Source: Tubulanus polymorphus
Lineage: Eukaryota > Nemertea > Palaeonemertea > Tubulaniformes > Tubulanidae
DNA length: 64,000 nucleotides
Assembly: GCF_964204645.1 (NCBI RefSeq)
Contig: NC_134026.1
Coordinates: 10,378,450 to 10,442,449 of the forward strand
Reading direction: 5' to 3'
Part shown: piece by piece, positions 44,201 through 51,444 of the stretch
Position numbering within the stretch: the first letter of the stretch is position 1
How the letters are laid out: the number at the start of each line of letters is the position of its first letter
Notes under the pieces: generated by a model
What the model saw: the letters and a program-made list of their open reading frames with translations, nothing else
The model's database searches: none
What the model was told of the DNA's origin: nothing
Program-made: the position numbers and the translations under genes

Positions 44201-47200
44201 ATTGTTGGGATGCCAAAAACCTTCCTTAAGTAATCCCGTAATAAATATAACTGGCTCAAAATTAACATATTTAATAATACCTGATGGCATCGCTACACTC
44301 AGCTAGGCACGAACCCCTGCCACAGTAGATCAGGTGCGTAGGTACATGCGCAGCTTTGCCACACGAAAAACCTGCGGCACCAATCAGATTACTCATTGTA
44401 TAATTCCCGAGGTAAATTTCACAGAAGAACTATAAATGGGAAAACCCTGGCCAAAATAAAACGGGATATCTGATTGGCTGATAATGACATCATCTAAGCT
44501 GCACGTGCGCACTCGGTTTAGTGTGGCAGGGTTTCGTACCGTGGCAATCTTGATGCCATCAGGTCGAATCCCTGTCAGAGGAGGATGTTCAATAATGTGA
44601 ACAGTGACCCAAGCACTTCACTCAATTGAATCCTCATTCAATCTATTCGACGTTGTCATAACGTCATAAATATGTGATGTCATTATCAAACCAGCTTTCA
44701 ATACTTTACTTACCTAACGATCTCAACCCTTGTTGCGCATTCCATCTGCCTTTCTTTCCACATGACTTCATCCCAGTCGAGATCAAAGAATACAACTACT
44801 AACGCTGGTACTTCATCTAAATGTTTATGCATCCAGGATTTTTTCAGGATACCTTTCGGTATATACCACTCATAGGTTGTCCTCTGAAATGAAACATTAA
44901 TGGCATGAAGTCTCCATCTGTAGTCTTACGAGATTGGGGAATAGGCAAAAATGGTGGTTTATGATCTGCAACAAACTCAGTCCTAGAAGTAGGTTTTTTA
45001 ACAATATGTGCCTTGCATTGAAGCCCGGGAAAATCAATAAGCCCTTTGTAACATTGCAAATCTCAGGTGCATAGGGGAAGATAGCTAAATGACATGAACT
45101 AAAACCACCACACAACCATAACAGGATTAGCCCTATATACGAAGGTGAGAAATACCAGTAATACCCATTACAGTTGGTCATCATGCACCTGCCAACGCAC
45201 TAAGGTTATTGCCTGAAAAAACTTGGGGGTATTTTTTTCTTCAAGTCTTTTATTATAGAAAAATAGAAATACAATCCATAGAATTGACAAATTTCCAACT
45301 CGGGTCTCGAGTTGGAAAGATATTATCAGCAAGCTCTATTACGAAAGATGGCGCATATAGTTTTCTGCAATAATTGGTTGAAATATACATGGAAGAACAT
45401 TGTAAACGAAAGAAATTACAAAAAATAAAATGAAATAAAATCGAGAGTTGTAGAGGCAGATACAATTCAAAATAAAGTTGGAAGCGCTTTTAAAAATCGA
45501 ACAATTTTCAGCGTAGGCTACGATAAATTGTTATCACTATGTAATAGAAATTGACATTAACTTTGTTCAGTTTTACCTTGAAATACATGGTTAAGAGCTG
45601 TGAGCTGGTTGGAGAGTTGGCGGATATTTTCAGCGTGTTGGGGCTGTCGGCATTTGAACAAGAAATGTTTTGTTGTTAATTGAGCGTTGCAAAACGTACA
45701 CATTGGGCTGTCTATGTTTCAAAAATTGTGATAAAAAAATTTTTCTTTCTTTTCTGTTTAAGTCTTTCAACATAGACGTACTGATAACCTTTGCGCTTGA
45801 TTTGCAGAAACTAATTTTTGATTTGAATGCGGAAAGGGTGAAAGTGTTCCTAAGAGATGTAAGTGTACTGTTCCAGCATTTCTTGGGGGTCTAGGCCCTA
45901 GTCCAAGGACACAATGCTCATTAAACGAAGAAGTCTGAAATGTTCCACTATATGACAATTTCATTAATGAAAAATGGCTAACCATGAGAGAGCTACATCA
46001 GGGTTCATAGCCTCAAGACCAACCAAAATTCAAGGCCATTCAAGGCCGTTTGAGAAGCACATTCAAGGCTTTTTACCCCTATGAAAAACATTCTTTACGG
46101 CAATATTTCCTCGCTTCATCCATTCAAAAACAATAAAAACAGCTTTAACAGGGTTCATTGTGCCAAATTCACTGATATTTACCGACACAGCCAACTACAG
46201 CAACTTTAAGAAATTTAATTCTTTAATTAGTTGGAAGTGCAGATTTTTCGAATAAAATCTTGGAAATATAACGGAAAAAATAAGTGTGAAAACTGTATTG
46301 GGCTGAATTCAAATGAGGGGAGAAAACTTATTTTTTGCAAATAATTTAGATGGAAATATCAAGAAAAAAATCTTTTTTTTCTTAATTAAATCTGATGAAA
46401 AAACAACTTTTTTCAACCAGATGTTTTTGGCGGCATTACAGAGGGGATCCATGGCCCAAGTTGCCAAGTCAATTGACATCATCTAGCCTACATGAAAAGC
46501 GCTTTACATGCAGTAATCACACACAACTGACTGATGATACATCATGAATATACATAGTAGTGGGTTTTCCCCAATGACTCAAATAGACACCTACTGTGCA
46601 ACATAGGTCTCCAAGGATAACCAGAAAATTAATTTCAACAAATTATTTGACGCCTGCAAAAAAATGTAGAATTTTTAGGATGAGCTAACGTGGGATTGCA
46701 AATTTGAAATCGAAGTTCTAAATTTGGGGAATTATGAGATTTGGCGATTGGGTAGATGATAGAGGTCTTCGACTGTAAATAGTGGTTTAATATTTTTATC
46801 GAAAATTGTCAATAATGATTACTTGCGACCGACTTCATTCACTTTTGCCTCTAAGCTGGTCTGCAACTTCATTGCCTCCAGGGTTGAGGAAAGAGTGTAT
46901 GAATTATGCATGTGTCTTGTATGCTGTATTTTCTTATTTTAGAATTGGTAACTTTATAGAATTTGGAAATTTTATATGTAATAAGGATCAATAAAGAATG
47001 AATTGAATTGTCACCTAATACACATGCCATCAGAGGACGCGGAGCCGTATATGACAGCTATTAGCCTATAAATTGCTAATCTCATGAAACCTGTATATCC
47101 CTAATATCGAACATATTTTCTATAACATTTTAATAATACATTTTATAATTGACCGCTTGTAGCCGCCGATGAAATTCACGCCGGCCCTACACAGATCGTA

Positions 47201-49080
47201 GATAGCTTCGTCATTCCACCAGCATCCCCATGTCAGGGTCTTACTTTTATATCAGACTTCAAAATCGTGTATACATCCGCCATTTTGACCGAATAATCCG
47301 ATTTACTTATCATTTCTATTTATGCCTGCCGCTTCTGATATAATCATACATCCTTTACTATTACAATACGTCTTCTAATGATATTCAATGCAACATAACA
47401 TTTCGACGTTCAAATAGAGCTCATTATATAATCACAGGAAGTCATTCTACATCTTTGTCAATAATATTTTGCCAAATAGCTCGTATGTGTACACATAGAC
47501 CTGTGACGTTTTGCACATCGATTTACGGTTGTCGTTTGTAAAATGACGCTGAATGGTTAACATTGTTTAGGTTTCATAATGGCAATGTTTTATAAGGCGT
47601 CAAAAAAAGATATCAAAACGATTTATATAACAGGCATTAGACATCGTCTGTTATCAAAATTTCCATAATTACAAAAAACAATCATAAATTTACAGATTTG
47701 CAACATTTTCGAAATTCAAGGCCCTCAAATCGAGATTAAAGTGCTGAATTCAAGGCTTTTCAAGGCCTTGAATTTCCTTTTGACAATTCAAGGCTATTCA
47801 AGGATTTCAAGGCCCGCTTACGAAACTTGTACAGGTCTCAGAATTCAGGTCATAAATGACTTTTCTGTGCACTAAAAAAGGTCAAAGGGTGGCCAGCTTC
47901 AGTGGTGTTGGAACTTATATTGATGGTTTCTGGTAGGGGACAAACAGATGGACGAAAGTTGAACGCCAATAATAGCCGGCTGGGACTTATGTCCTTAGTA
48001 GGCTAACAAATAAGGTCACAAAACGGTCATCTTGTTTCGGCTCAATCCAATTATCCTCGAGTTACTAGGCTCTGCAGAGATACATGGGCCTATGGGCTAC
48101 ATACCAAACCTCAAGATATTGATCTTCAAAAGCACTTTCAAAATTTCCCATGAAATCTTCAACAAGAAGTCCATGAGCTTTGGCACTGCGGCTATGAATG
48201 TAATCACAGCAGGGGTGTGTGAACTTGTTTTTAGTTACCCCCTCAGCATTATAAAAGATATGATCTCAGTTATTCAAAGTTGATACGTGAACACATCATT
48301 GATGGTTTTAACTAAACCTCATCATCAGAGAAACGAGAATGAAAATAACGCATGTAATGGCATTCTAAGCACCATTTAAATGGAAACTGAAAGCTTGTGT
48401 CTCGATCAATGTTGCCGTGTTGGTCCCTGGGCAATCATTGACCAGTCTGTTTTTGGAATAGTCAGGAATTGACAAAGGGTCGGCAATTCAGATTGATTTA
48501 CTCTGCCGTTAAGCTGCACATTCTTATCTATATTTGTATGATTTACTAGAGCGATTTGTTTTGACAAGTCTGCAAATTTTGAACAATGATACATCAATTG
48601 AATTGAATTTGTAAAAATTGTTGCCAGACACTGCTGCTCTTCATAAGTATACTTGAAATGCAATTAATTATTCCGAAGAAAAGCCTCCTTAACTAGGCAA
48701 ATCATCAATAATATTTCATTTCATTGTAACCATAAATAGGCCTAGATATTGTTTTGTTTTGGATACAAGTCTTAATTTTCAAAACCATGTTGAACACATT
48801 GGCGAAAAAGTATAGAATCTTTTCAACTGTTTAACCCTCTCTCTTATATTAAGTTAGAATTATTTTCGTTTAAACATACCTTAGACCTGACTTTAGGATA
48901 TTCATGATCACCCTCGAATATTCTAAACTTCAGGGGAACCCTGTCGGCTCTTCTGTTATTTGAGAACGAGTCGGATATTGATTTATGTACTGCGTTGTAC
49001 ATTACATCGAGTCCTGTGAGCACTATCAAACCGGTAGGTTTACATAACAGTTCTCCGGGTAATTCACATGACCACGACAT
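13200..49080 (-). CDS. TRAPPC11: TRAPPC11 (TRAPP complex subunit 11, Foie-gras), complete 27-exon coding sequence
   Basis: TRAPPC11 is a large subunit of the TRAPP III tethering complex, acting in ER-to-Golgi traffic and autophagy and linked to protein N-glycosylation. I located every coding exon from similarity to the vertebrate protein as I know it plus splice sites: 48880-49080, 44714-44883, 43514-43584, 43001-43115, 40150-40249, 39141-39214, 38956-39052, 33326-33459, 32052-32193, 31871-31961, 29887-29966, 29669-29747, 28062-28116, 27563-27770, 26584-26740, 26155-26227, 23911-23968, 23270-23401, 22761-22936, 21483-21658, 20985-21076, 19660-19719, 18647-18772, 17710-17817, 16453-16610, 15828-16053, 13200-13403. 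They sum to 3363 nt (1120 aa plus TAG), all phases join, and no frame is broken. The foie-gras domain falls roughly in residues 250-510 and the gryzun-type C-terminal region in the last third. Intron 7 (5.5 kb) holds a DIRS1-like element, so it grew by insertion. Confidence 0.95.
13782..13890. repeat. Small palindromic MITE (GGGCCCAGTTTC family) in intron 26
   Basis: 109 bp bounded by GGGCCCAGTTTC and GAAACTGGGCCC, with AAATCGAT-type inner complementarity. Similar outer sequence begins the dispersed repeat at 8646. Confidence 0.75.
13893..14352. repeat. Tandem repeat, period about 165 bp, three copies
   Basis: Units begin near 13893, 14062 and 14222 with AACAAGCTCAAAATGGCTAT-like sequence and share CATCAAGTCATAAGAAAAT. 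A fourth partial copy in the opposite orientation follows the foldback element near 15670. Confidence 0.65.
14353..15646. mobile_element. Foldback element with two 534-bp inverted arms
   Basis: 14353-14886 is mirrored by 15113-15646. Shared blocks are CACAGGGACTTGTCAC at the outer ends, AACAAGGGTGGCAAC, GATGGGTGAGCTC-type sequence and GGCCATTAATCACGTG at the inner ends. The 226-bp centre contains the small palindrome AAGTCTACGTCTGTAGACTT. No transposase frame is present. It lies in intron 26 of TRAPPC11. Confidence 0.8.
15828..16053 (-). CDS. TRAPPC11: TRAPPC11 exon 26 (residues 978-1053)
   Basis: Encodes [36 protein letters not shown] and GFMFSGHKQ, the most diagnostic part of the C terminus. 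The acceptor reads CCAAAG, an unusual AAG, but is the one that keeps frame. Donor CAG|GTAGGC. Confidence 0.93.
16453..16610 (-). CDS. TRAPPC11: TRAPPC11 exon 25 (residues 926-978)
   Basis: Encodes [14 protein letters not shown] and [10 protein letters not shown]. Acceptor ATTTCAG, donor AAAAG|GTAAAG. Confidence 0.9.
17710..17817 (-). CDS. TRAPPC11: TRAPPC11 exon 24 (residues 890-925)
   Basis: Encodes [17 protein letters not shown] and [14 protein letters not shown]. Acceptor ATTTCAG, donor CTG|GTAAGA. Confidence 0.9.
18647..18772 (-). CDS. TRAPPC11: TRAPPC11 exon 23 (residues 848-889)
   Basis: Encodes [13 protein letters not shown] and [20 protein letters not shown]. Acceptor TTGCTAG, donor AAA|GTACGT. 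Confidence 0.9.
19660..19719 (-). CDS. TRAPPC11: TRAPPC11 exon 22 (residues 828-847)
   Basis: A 60-base exon encoding [20 protein letters not shown]. Acceptor TTTTCAG, donor AAG|GTACGT, phase 0 on both sides. Confidence 0.85.
20248..20283. repeat. AATC microsatellite
   Basis: About eight uninterrupted copies of AATC in intron 21. Confidence 0.9.
20985..21076 (-). CDS. TRAPPC11: TRAPPC11 exon 21 (residues 797-827)
   Basis: Encodes [12 protein letters not shown] at its end. Acceptor TTGCAG, donor CAG|GTATGT. Confidence 0.9.
21483..21658 (-). CDS. TRAPPC11: TRAPPC11 exon 20 (residues 738-797)
   Basis: Encodes [20 protein letters not shown] and [17 protein letters not shown]. Acceptor TTTACAG, donor ACTA|GTATGT. 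Confidence 0.9.
22761..22936 (-). CDS. TRAPPC11: TRAPPC11 exon 19 (residues 680-738)
   Basis: Encodes [20 protein letters not shown] followed by a variable stretch. Acceptor TTTCAG, donor CCAC|GTAAGT. Confidence 0.9.
23270..23401 (-). CDS. TRAPPC11: TRAPPC11 exon 18 (residues 636-679)
   Basis: Encodes [10 protein letters not shown] at the start and KEDVGKKIE at the end, both family landmarks. Acceptor TTTTCAG. Donor GAG|GTCTGT is non-optimal but keeps phase 0 to ITSVALELG in exon 19. Confidence 0.86.
23911..23968 (-). CDS. TRAPPC11: TRAPPC11 exon 17 (residues 616-635)
   Basis: A 58-base exon encoding [18 protein letters not shown]. Acceptor TTTCAG, donor GCT|GTAAGT. Confidence 0.88.
24063..24846. 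mobile_element. Non-autonomous hAT-like DNA transposon
   Basis: 784 bp starting CAGGGTTGTCATTT and ending with its exact complement, a typical hAT-type terminus. CACTAG directly flanks both ends (24057-24062 and 24847-24852). hAT duplications are usually 8 bp, so the family call is moderate. It inserted at the edge of the dispersed repeat copy that follows, within intron 16. Confidence 0.75.
24853..25530 (-). repeat. Dispersed repeat, copy 2 (inverted relative to 8646-9115)
   Basis: Matches copy 1 on the opposite strand through GACGTATCGGCCCC, the GCGATGTTAATTAATG block and the ACACAGATCACA block. It has about 250 extra bases (roughly 25050-25300) that copy 1 lacks. Confidence 0.8.
25803..25853. 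repeat. TG/CG dinucleotide-rich simple repeat
   Basis: Alternating purine-pyrimidine run including GTGTGCGCGCGCGCACGTGT in intron 16, a sequence class prone to Z-DNA. Confidence 0.7.
26036..26072. repeat. Hairpin in intron 16
   Basis: GCATAGAACTCAAATCAA is followed at once by its complement with one change. No function is known to me. Confidence 0.6.
26155..26227 (-). CDS. TRAPPC11: TRAPPC11 exon 16 (residues 592-616)
   Basis: Encodes [19 protein letters not shown]. Acceptor CTACAG, donor TTGAG|GTAAAA. Confidence 0.88.
26584..26740 (-). CDS. TRAPPC11: TRAPPC11 exon 15 (residues 540-592)
   Basis: Encodes [18 protein letters not shown], a Ser-rich linker and [11 protein letters not shown]. 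Acceptor TTTTCAG. The donor TTTG|GTACAT is weak by consensus but is the only one that joins in frame to AECKARF in exon 16. Confidence 0.85.
27563..27770 (-). CDS. TRAPPC11: TRAPPC11 exon 14 (residues 470-539)
   Basis: Encodes [20 protein letters not shown] and [14 protein letters not shown]. Acceptor ATGTAG, donor GAAC|GTATGT. The junction with exon 15 gives Asn-Asn where related proteins have one Asn. Confidence 0.92.
28062..28116 (-). CDS. TRAPPC11: TRAPPC11 exon 13 (residues 452-470)
   Basis: A 55-base exon encoding [18 protein letters not shown], nearly invariant in the family. Acceptor TTTTAG, donor TAAC|GTATGT. The hAT-like element starts 53 bases upstream of the acceptor. Confidence 0.93.
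28169..29587. mobile_element. Non-autonomous hAT-like DNA transposon in intron 12
   Basis: Starts CAGGGGCGGATCTAGCC and ends with its complement bar one base. GGTTT flanks both ends (28164-28168 and 29588-29592). It occupies most of intron 12, with its ends 53 and 82 bases from exons 13 and 12. About 1 kb inside is shared with 46629-47607. Confidence 0.75.
29669..29747 (-). CDS. TRAPPC11: TRAPPC11 exon 12 (residues 426-452)
   Basis: Encodes [18 protein letters not shown] and PRMKRYL. Acceptor CTTTCAG, donor CTGA|GTAAGA. A hAT-like element ends 82 bases beyond the donor. Confidence 0.93.
29887..29966 (-). CDS. TRAPPC11: TRAPPC11 exon 11 (residues 399-425)
   Basis: Encodes [20 protein letters not shown], a helix-rich, moderately conserved stretch. 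Acceptor TTTACAG, donor TCA|GTAAGA. Confidence 0.88.
30057..30150. repeat. Small palindromic MITE (GGACCCAGTTCCACAG family)
   Basis: 94 bp bounded by CCAGTTCAACAG and CTGTGGAACTGG, with GAGTTAACTC inside. Confidence 0.7.
30613..30659. repeat. Near-perfect 47-bp hairpin in intron 10
   Basis: GGACATCACAGGGAAAGCCC is mirrored with one mismatch around a GAAGGG-type centre. It lies at the edge of the repeat block that follows. Confidence 0.7.
30650..31200. repeat. Tandem block, period about 170-190 bp (GAGCTACAACTTTCCAATTGAT type)
   Basis: Three copies carry TCATGAGCTACAAC, AAAATATG-TAGGTAC, GGAAATACTAAG and CGCCCCCTGGTGGCCATAT in order. The same unit recurs near 40440-40780, 41480-41640, 49910-50170 and 50645-51000. 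A flanking unit with AGGACAGCCATCTTG and ACTGGATTCCGTCTA also recurs (about 22020-22470, 31290-31780, 39480-39740, 42590-42800, 51050-51250). Confidence 0.7.
31871..31961 (-). CDS. TRAPPC11: TRAPPC11 exon 10 (residues 369-399)
   Basis: Encodes a variable Pro-rich start and then [11 protein letters not shown]. Acceptor TTTTCAG, donor CAAA|GTAAGT. Confidence 0.9.
32052..32193 (-). CDS. TRAPPC11: TRAPPC11 exon 9 (residues 321-368)
   Basis: Encodes [19 protein letters not shown] and PGFYYQQAA, among the best conserved parts of the family. Acceptor CCCTAG, donor CAT|GTACGT. Confidence 0.94.
33326..33459 (-). CDS. TRAPPC11: TRAPPC11 exon 8 (residues 277-321)
   Basis: Encodes [12 protein letters not shown] and [13 protein letters not shown], within the foie-gras domain. 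Acceptor TTTTGCAG, donor GCA|GTGAGT. Confidence 0.93.
34164..35330 (-). pseudogene. DIRS1-like tyrosine recombinase with one frameshift
   Basis: The N-terminal SAM-like part ([43 protein letters not shown]) lies in one frame down to a stop at 35057. The sequence then continues in another frame ([17 protein letters not shown]) into the 273-codon catalytic part. Catalytic landmarks are [10 protein letters not shown] (first Arg), HSHQVRALA (His-x-x-Arg) and FSSFYLKDV (Tyr nucleophile). A single-base change near 35060 explains the break. This enzyme integrates the circular DNA copy in DIRS elements. Confidence 0.85.
35101..36273 (-). pseudogene. DIRS1-like RNase H and methyltransferase-like region
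   Basis: RNase H landmarks appear in order with all acidic residues kept: [41 protein letters not shown] and [10 protein letters not shown]. Next comes a block seen in DIRS1 elements ([48 protein letters not shown]) usually described as methyltransferase-like. The frame is open, but its RT partner is deleted. The last part overlaps the start of the recombinase in another frame. Confidence 0.82.
36374..36722 (-). pseudogene. DIRS1-like reverse transcriptase, N-terminal fragment
   Basis: Encodes [20 protein letters not shown] followed by [10 protein letters not shown], the opening fingers motifs of DIRS-type RT. The frame then runs into stops and, within about 100 bases, into sequence that normally follows the palm and thumb. 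The catalytic Asp-Asp motif is absent, so several hundred bases of RT were deleted. Confidence 0.8.
36717..38522 (-). pseudogene. DIRS1-like gag ORF, interrupted by two tandem stop codons
   Basis: From ATG at 38520-38522, the N-terminal part is rich in Arg-Ser dipeptides ([27 protein letters not shown]) and ends in a TAG-TAA pair at 37821-37826. The same frame then continues for another 52 codons into the downstream 316-codon part, with [31 protein letters not shown] and a Gly/Arg-rich tail. The two parts were therefore one ORF of about 600 codons. The SR-rich and basic composition suits a nucleic-acid-binding gag-like protein. There is no zinc knuckle. Confidence 0.75.
38902..38939. repeat. 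Two direct copies of a 17-bp sequence at the DIRS1-like 5' end
   Basis: GTTACGGCGCCCCTACC occurs at 38902-38918 and 38923-38939, four bases apart and 16 bases from the exon 7 donor. Confidence 0.8.
38956..39052 (-). CDS. TRAPPC11: TRAPPC11 exon 7 (residues 244-276)
   Basis: Encodes [16 protein letters not shown] and [14 protein letters not shown]. Acceptor TTCACAG, donor AAG|GTGATT. The DIRS1-like element's 5' direct repeats end only 16 bases beyond this donor. Confidence 0.92.
39141..39214 (-). CDS. TRAPPC11: TRAPPC11 exon 6 (residues 220-244)
   Basis: Encodes [19 protein letters not shown]. Acceptor CTTCCAG, donor GAA|GTGAGT. Confidence 0.92.
40150..40249 (-). CDS. TRAPPC11: TRAPPC11 exon 5 (residues 186-219)
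   Basis: Encodes [19 protein letters not shown] followed by [14 protein letters not shown]. Acceptor TATTCAG, donor CAG|GTATGT. Sits between blocks of dispersed repeat. Confidence 0.92.
40826..41410. repeat. Tandem repeat, period about 150 bp, four copies
   Basis: Each unit carries GATTTTACAAG-CCACCTGTACAGCGC, AGATCAAATTGG, TTTTTAGCCCTTGGCC and ATTGTAGGACAAGTAGC. It ends in a GACG-rich stretch (GACGGACGGACGGACAGACG). Confidence 0.7.
43001..43115 (-). CDS. TRAPPC11: TRAPPC11 exon 4 (residues 148-186)
   Basis: Encodes [18 protein letters not shown] and [12 protein letters not shown]. Acceptor TTGTAG, donor ATTAG|GTAAGT. Confidence 0.93.
43291..43312. repeat. GGGA microsatellite
   Basis: Short run of GGGA units in intron 3. 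Confidence 0.8.
43514..43584 (-). CDS. TRAPPC11: TRAPPC11 exon 3 (residues 124-148)
   Basis: Encodes [19 protein letters not shown]. Acceptor TTTTAG, donor CCAG|GTAGGC. Too short to stand out as an open frame; found by frame continuity. Confidence 0.9.
44281..44562. mobile_element. MITE with CTGATGGCATC ends, copy 1 (intron 2)
   Basis: Starts CTGATGGCATCG and ends GATGCCATCAG. Complementarity runs about 45 bases inward, through ACGAAACCCTGCC-like sequence. A second member is at 49446-49694. Confidence 0.72.
44714..44883 (-). CDS. TRAPPC11: TRAPPC11 exon 2 (residues 68-124)
   Basis: Encodes [15 protein letters not shown] and [14 protein letters not shown]. Acceptor TTTCAG|AGG, donor TTAG|GTAAGT, leaving two bases of a codon. 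Confidence 0.93.
45233..45717 (-). pseudogene. LINE (non-LTR retrotransposon) 3' end with Cys/His motif
   Basis: On the - strand the frame reads [20 protein letters not shown], a CCHC-type motif found after the RT domain in several LINE clades, then a stop at about 45565. The 3' UTR holds a stem-loop (45292-45318, CCAACTCG against CGAGTTGG). It ends AATAAAAGACTTGAAG and then a run of A. The 5' part is missing, as usual for truncated insertions. Confidence 0.65.
45999..47832. mobile_element. Degenerate hAT-like element in intron 1
   Basis: Left end CAGGGTTCATAGCC followed by AATTCAAGGCCATTCAAGG. The right part mirrors it (CAATTCAAGGCTATTCAAGG ... GCTTACGAAAC). The rightmost bases have decayed. 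It contains the 1-kb block shared with the element in intron 12. Confidence 0.55.
46629..47607. repeat. 1-kb block shared with 28388-29536
   Basis: Same orientation. Both begin with TTATTTGACGCCTG, pass an AATTGAATTG-type tail after GGATCAATAAAGAA, then a ACACAGATCGTAGATAGCTT block, and end AAGGCGTCAAAAAA. The first part looks like a LINE tail. Confidence 0.7.
48880..49080 (-). CDS. TRAPPC11: TRAPPC11 exon 1 (residues 1-67)
   Basis: Starts at the ATG of MSWSCELPG and contains [14 protein letters not shown] and [12 protein letters not shown], all strongly conserved in the family. The donor is AAG|GTATGT in phase 0. Directly before the ATG is a pyrimidine stretch ending CTCTAG, so the true first exon may be non-coding and lie further upstream, with the acceptor abutting the start codon. 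Confidence 0.93.
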
Positions 49081-49445
49081 CTAGAGTAAGAAATGACAAT
49101 GCGTTAAGAAATGACAGTTCAGTTCAAGTGTCCCATTTAACTGCCTCTCAACTCTTCACCCTATAACTGTGACAAAAAAAGCAGAATTTGGGCATTGGAA
49201 AACATAGCTCCAAGCCTGGTCCAGGCATGTATGTTCAGCTTCCAGGTAAACCACCATTGGTACTCATGCAGTTAATGATTTTACTAGAAATCACGAGCTT
49301 TTGCTACTAATGTCTTGAATTTCAAATTGGTTTGAAAGGGTATCAGGTGCCATAGCTCAGTCATTTTTGTATACACAACAAGCTAGGCCACCTGATGTCT
49401 TTTCAACTTATGTTGAAATCATCATCCCTTGGCAGCGATTCAAAC

Positions 49446-49694
49446 CTGATGACATCGCTAGACTTGAAACCCTGCCACATTAGCCTGAGTCCACAGGCAC
49501 ATGTGTCACACAAAAACTTGCAGCGCCAATCAGATTCCTTGTTGTATTATCGCTGGAGCGTATTTCAGGGGTACAATTATAGGTTGGGATAAGCCTGGCG
49601 AAAATAAAAGGTGATTTCTGATTGGCTAATAATGACAAAATTTAAGCTGCGTTGGGCAAGGTTTGTTATACCATGGCAGTATCGATGCCATCAG
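49446..49694. mobile_element. MITE with CTGATG-CATC ends, copy 2
   Basis: Related to 44281-44562. It is flanked by ATTCAAAC on the left and ATTCAAAT on the right, a 7-of-8 target duplication of hAT type. Confidence 0.72.
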
Positions 49695-50181
49695 ATTCAA
49701 ATCCCTGCGGGGCAGGATGAGTTGAAATAGGCGGTAGAACAAAGTAGTTTCACTATCATGTAAATCAGCGATGATAAGACACTGATAGGCGTATGTTAAA
49801 GAGTAAGAGTAATTTTCAGGGGTGGATTATCATATTGATAACTAGGGGTCCAGGGATGCCACACCCACTTGAGAAGTGCTTTGAAATGCTAAACTATCTG
49901 AGAAAATTTTGATATTCAACGCCCCCTGGTGATAATACACTGAAACCAATGACCTTGAAACTCACACTATCATAAAACAATATTGTTATTCCACTATTCA
50001 CTGCCCCCTGGTGACCATAGGCCTATATAAAAACCAATAACCCTGAAATTCACCACAATTATAGAACATGCCATGACCTACAATTGTGCAATTGATTGTG
50101 GTAACAAAATATATGCCTAGGTACCAACATAATATGGAAATACTGAGTTATTCTGCAATTTGATGCCCCCCGGTGGATTCT

Positions 50182-50644
50182 AGGATAATTGCCCCCGGAC
50201 AATTCCCCCCCCCCCCCCGAATAAAATCCTTTTTGATTGGGTTTAACACCACCTTAATACTTTACTTAGAAATCCATTTGTATATTATTGAATATAGATA
50301 TTGATTTATATAGATTTATAAGATATAGAATTACTGATGTTGTGTGCAGATCAAAAACTTTAAATGAGTCCTTGAGTTATAATAATTCACTTACCAAATT
50401 AGTAGTGCATTAGTTAATTTTGGCTAATTTATTGGAATAAGTTTTAGTGTTACTTTAGCCAATCAAAAACTTTAAATCAGTAAATGAATAATTAGCTGCA
50501 CTAATTAGCTAGAGTTAGTTCGCTTTGTCTAATTAATTAGAAGTAAATATGTGCTATTTTAATATCAAAGAAATTTAATTTGGGGGGGGCAATTGTCCGG
50601 GGGGGCAACTGTCCTGGGGGCAATTGTCCAGGGGCATTTGTCCT
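50182..50644. mobile_element. Foldback element with C-rich/G-rich subrepeat ends
   Basis: The left end has ATAATTGCCCCCGGACAATT and then a C-run. The right end has four units of the type GGGGCAATTGTCC. The AT-rich centre has no gene. It interrupts a CGCCCCCTGGTG-type repeat unit. Confidence 0.65.
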
Positions 50645-51444
50645 GATACCCCCCTGGTGACCATATACAGAAATCAACAACATTGGAACTTACCACAATC
50701 ATAGAACATGTCATGAGCTACAACTTTGCGATTGATTATGGTTACAAAACATGCCTAGGTACCAATACAATATGGAAATACTAAGTTATTGTATTATTCA
50801 ACACCCGCTGGTGACCATATCCATGAACTAATGATCTTGAAACTCACCACAATCATAGAACATGTCATGAGCAACAACTTTGCAATTGATTGTGGTTACA
50901 AAACTGTTTTGTGGTTGTTTTAAATAGGTGCATAGGTACCAATTTAAATAGACAAATTGTATACGATTCAATATCAAACTCCCCCTGGTGGTGGGAACTA
51001 AAAACCTCCTCACAGAAAGAGCATCACAAATTTTGAAGAAAAATGGCAAACCATTAGCAAGCTACAGGTCTCGGAATTTAGGCCAAAATTGACCTTTTTG
51101 GGCCCAAAAACGGTCACAGGACAGCCATCTTGGGTCCAATCAATCTAATTATTCTTATGCTGATGGACTCTTGAGGGATATACAAATATACGTGTAGGCA
51201 TATATGAAAGATCAAGATAATTGATGGCTGCGCTTTCAAAATTTCTGCAATATTCAGAAAATATAGAATGGTGTGCGTATTTGAAGCCCTCAATCATCAA
51301 AATCAAACTCAATGTTTTAAATTTCAAAATCGGCAAAAACCAGCATCATAGCTTTTTCAGTCCAGGCGATTTCGGCTCTAATTTTGCGGTCAAAGACAGA
51401 TAATTCATGAACTATTCATTGGAAGTTAACAAATTTAGAACAAA

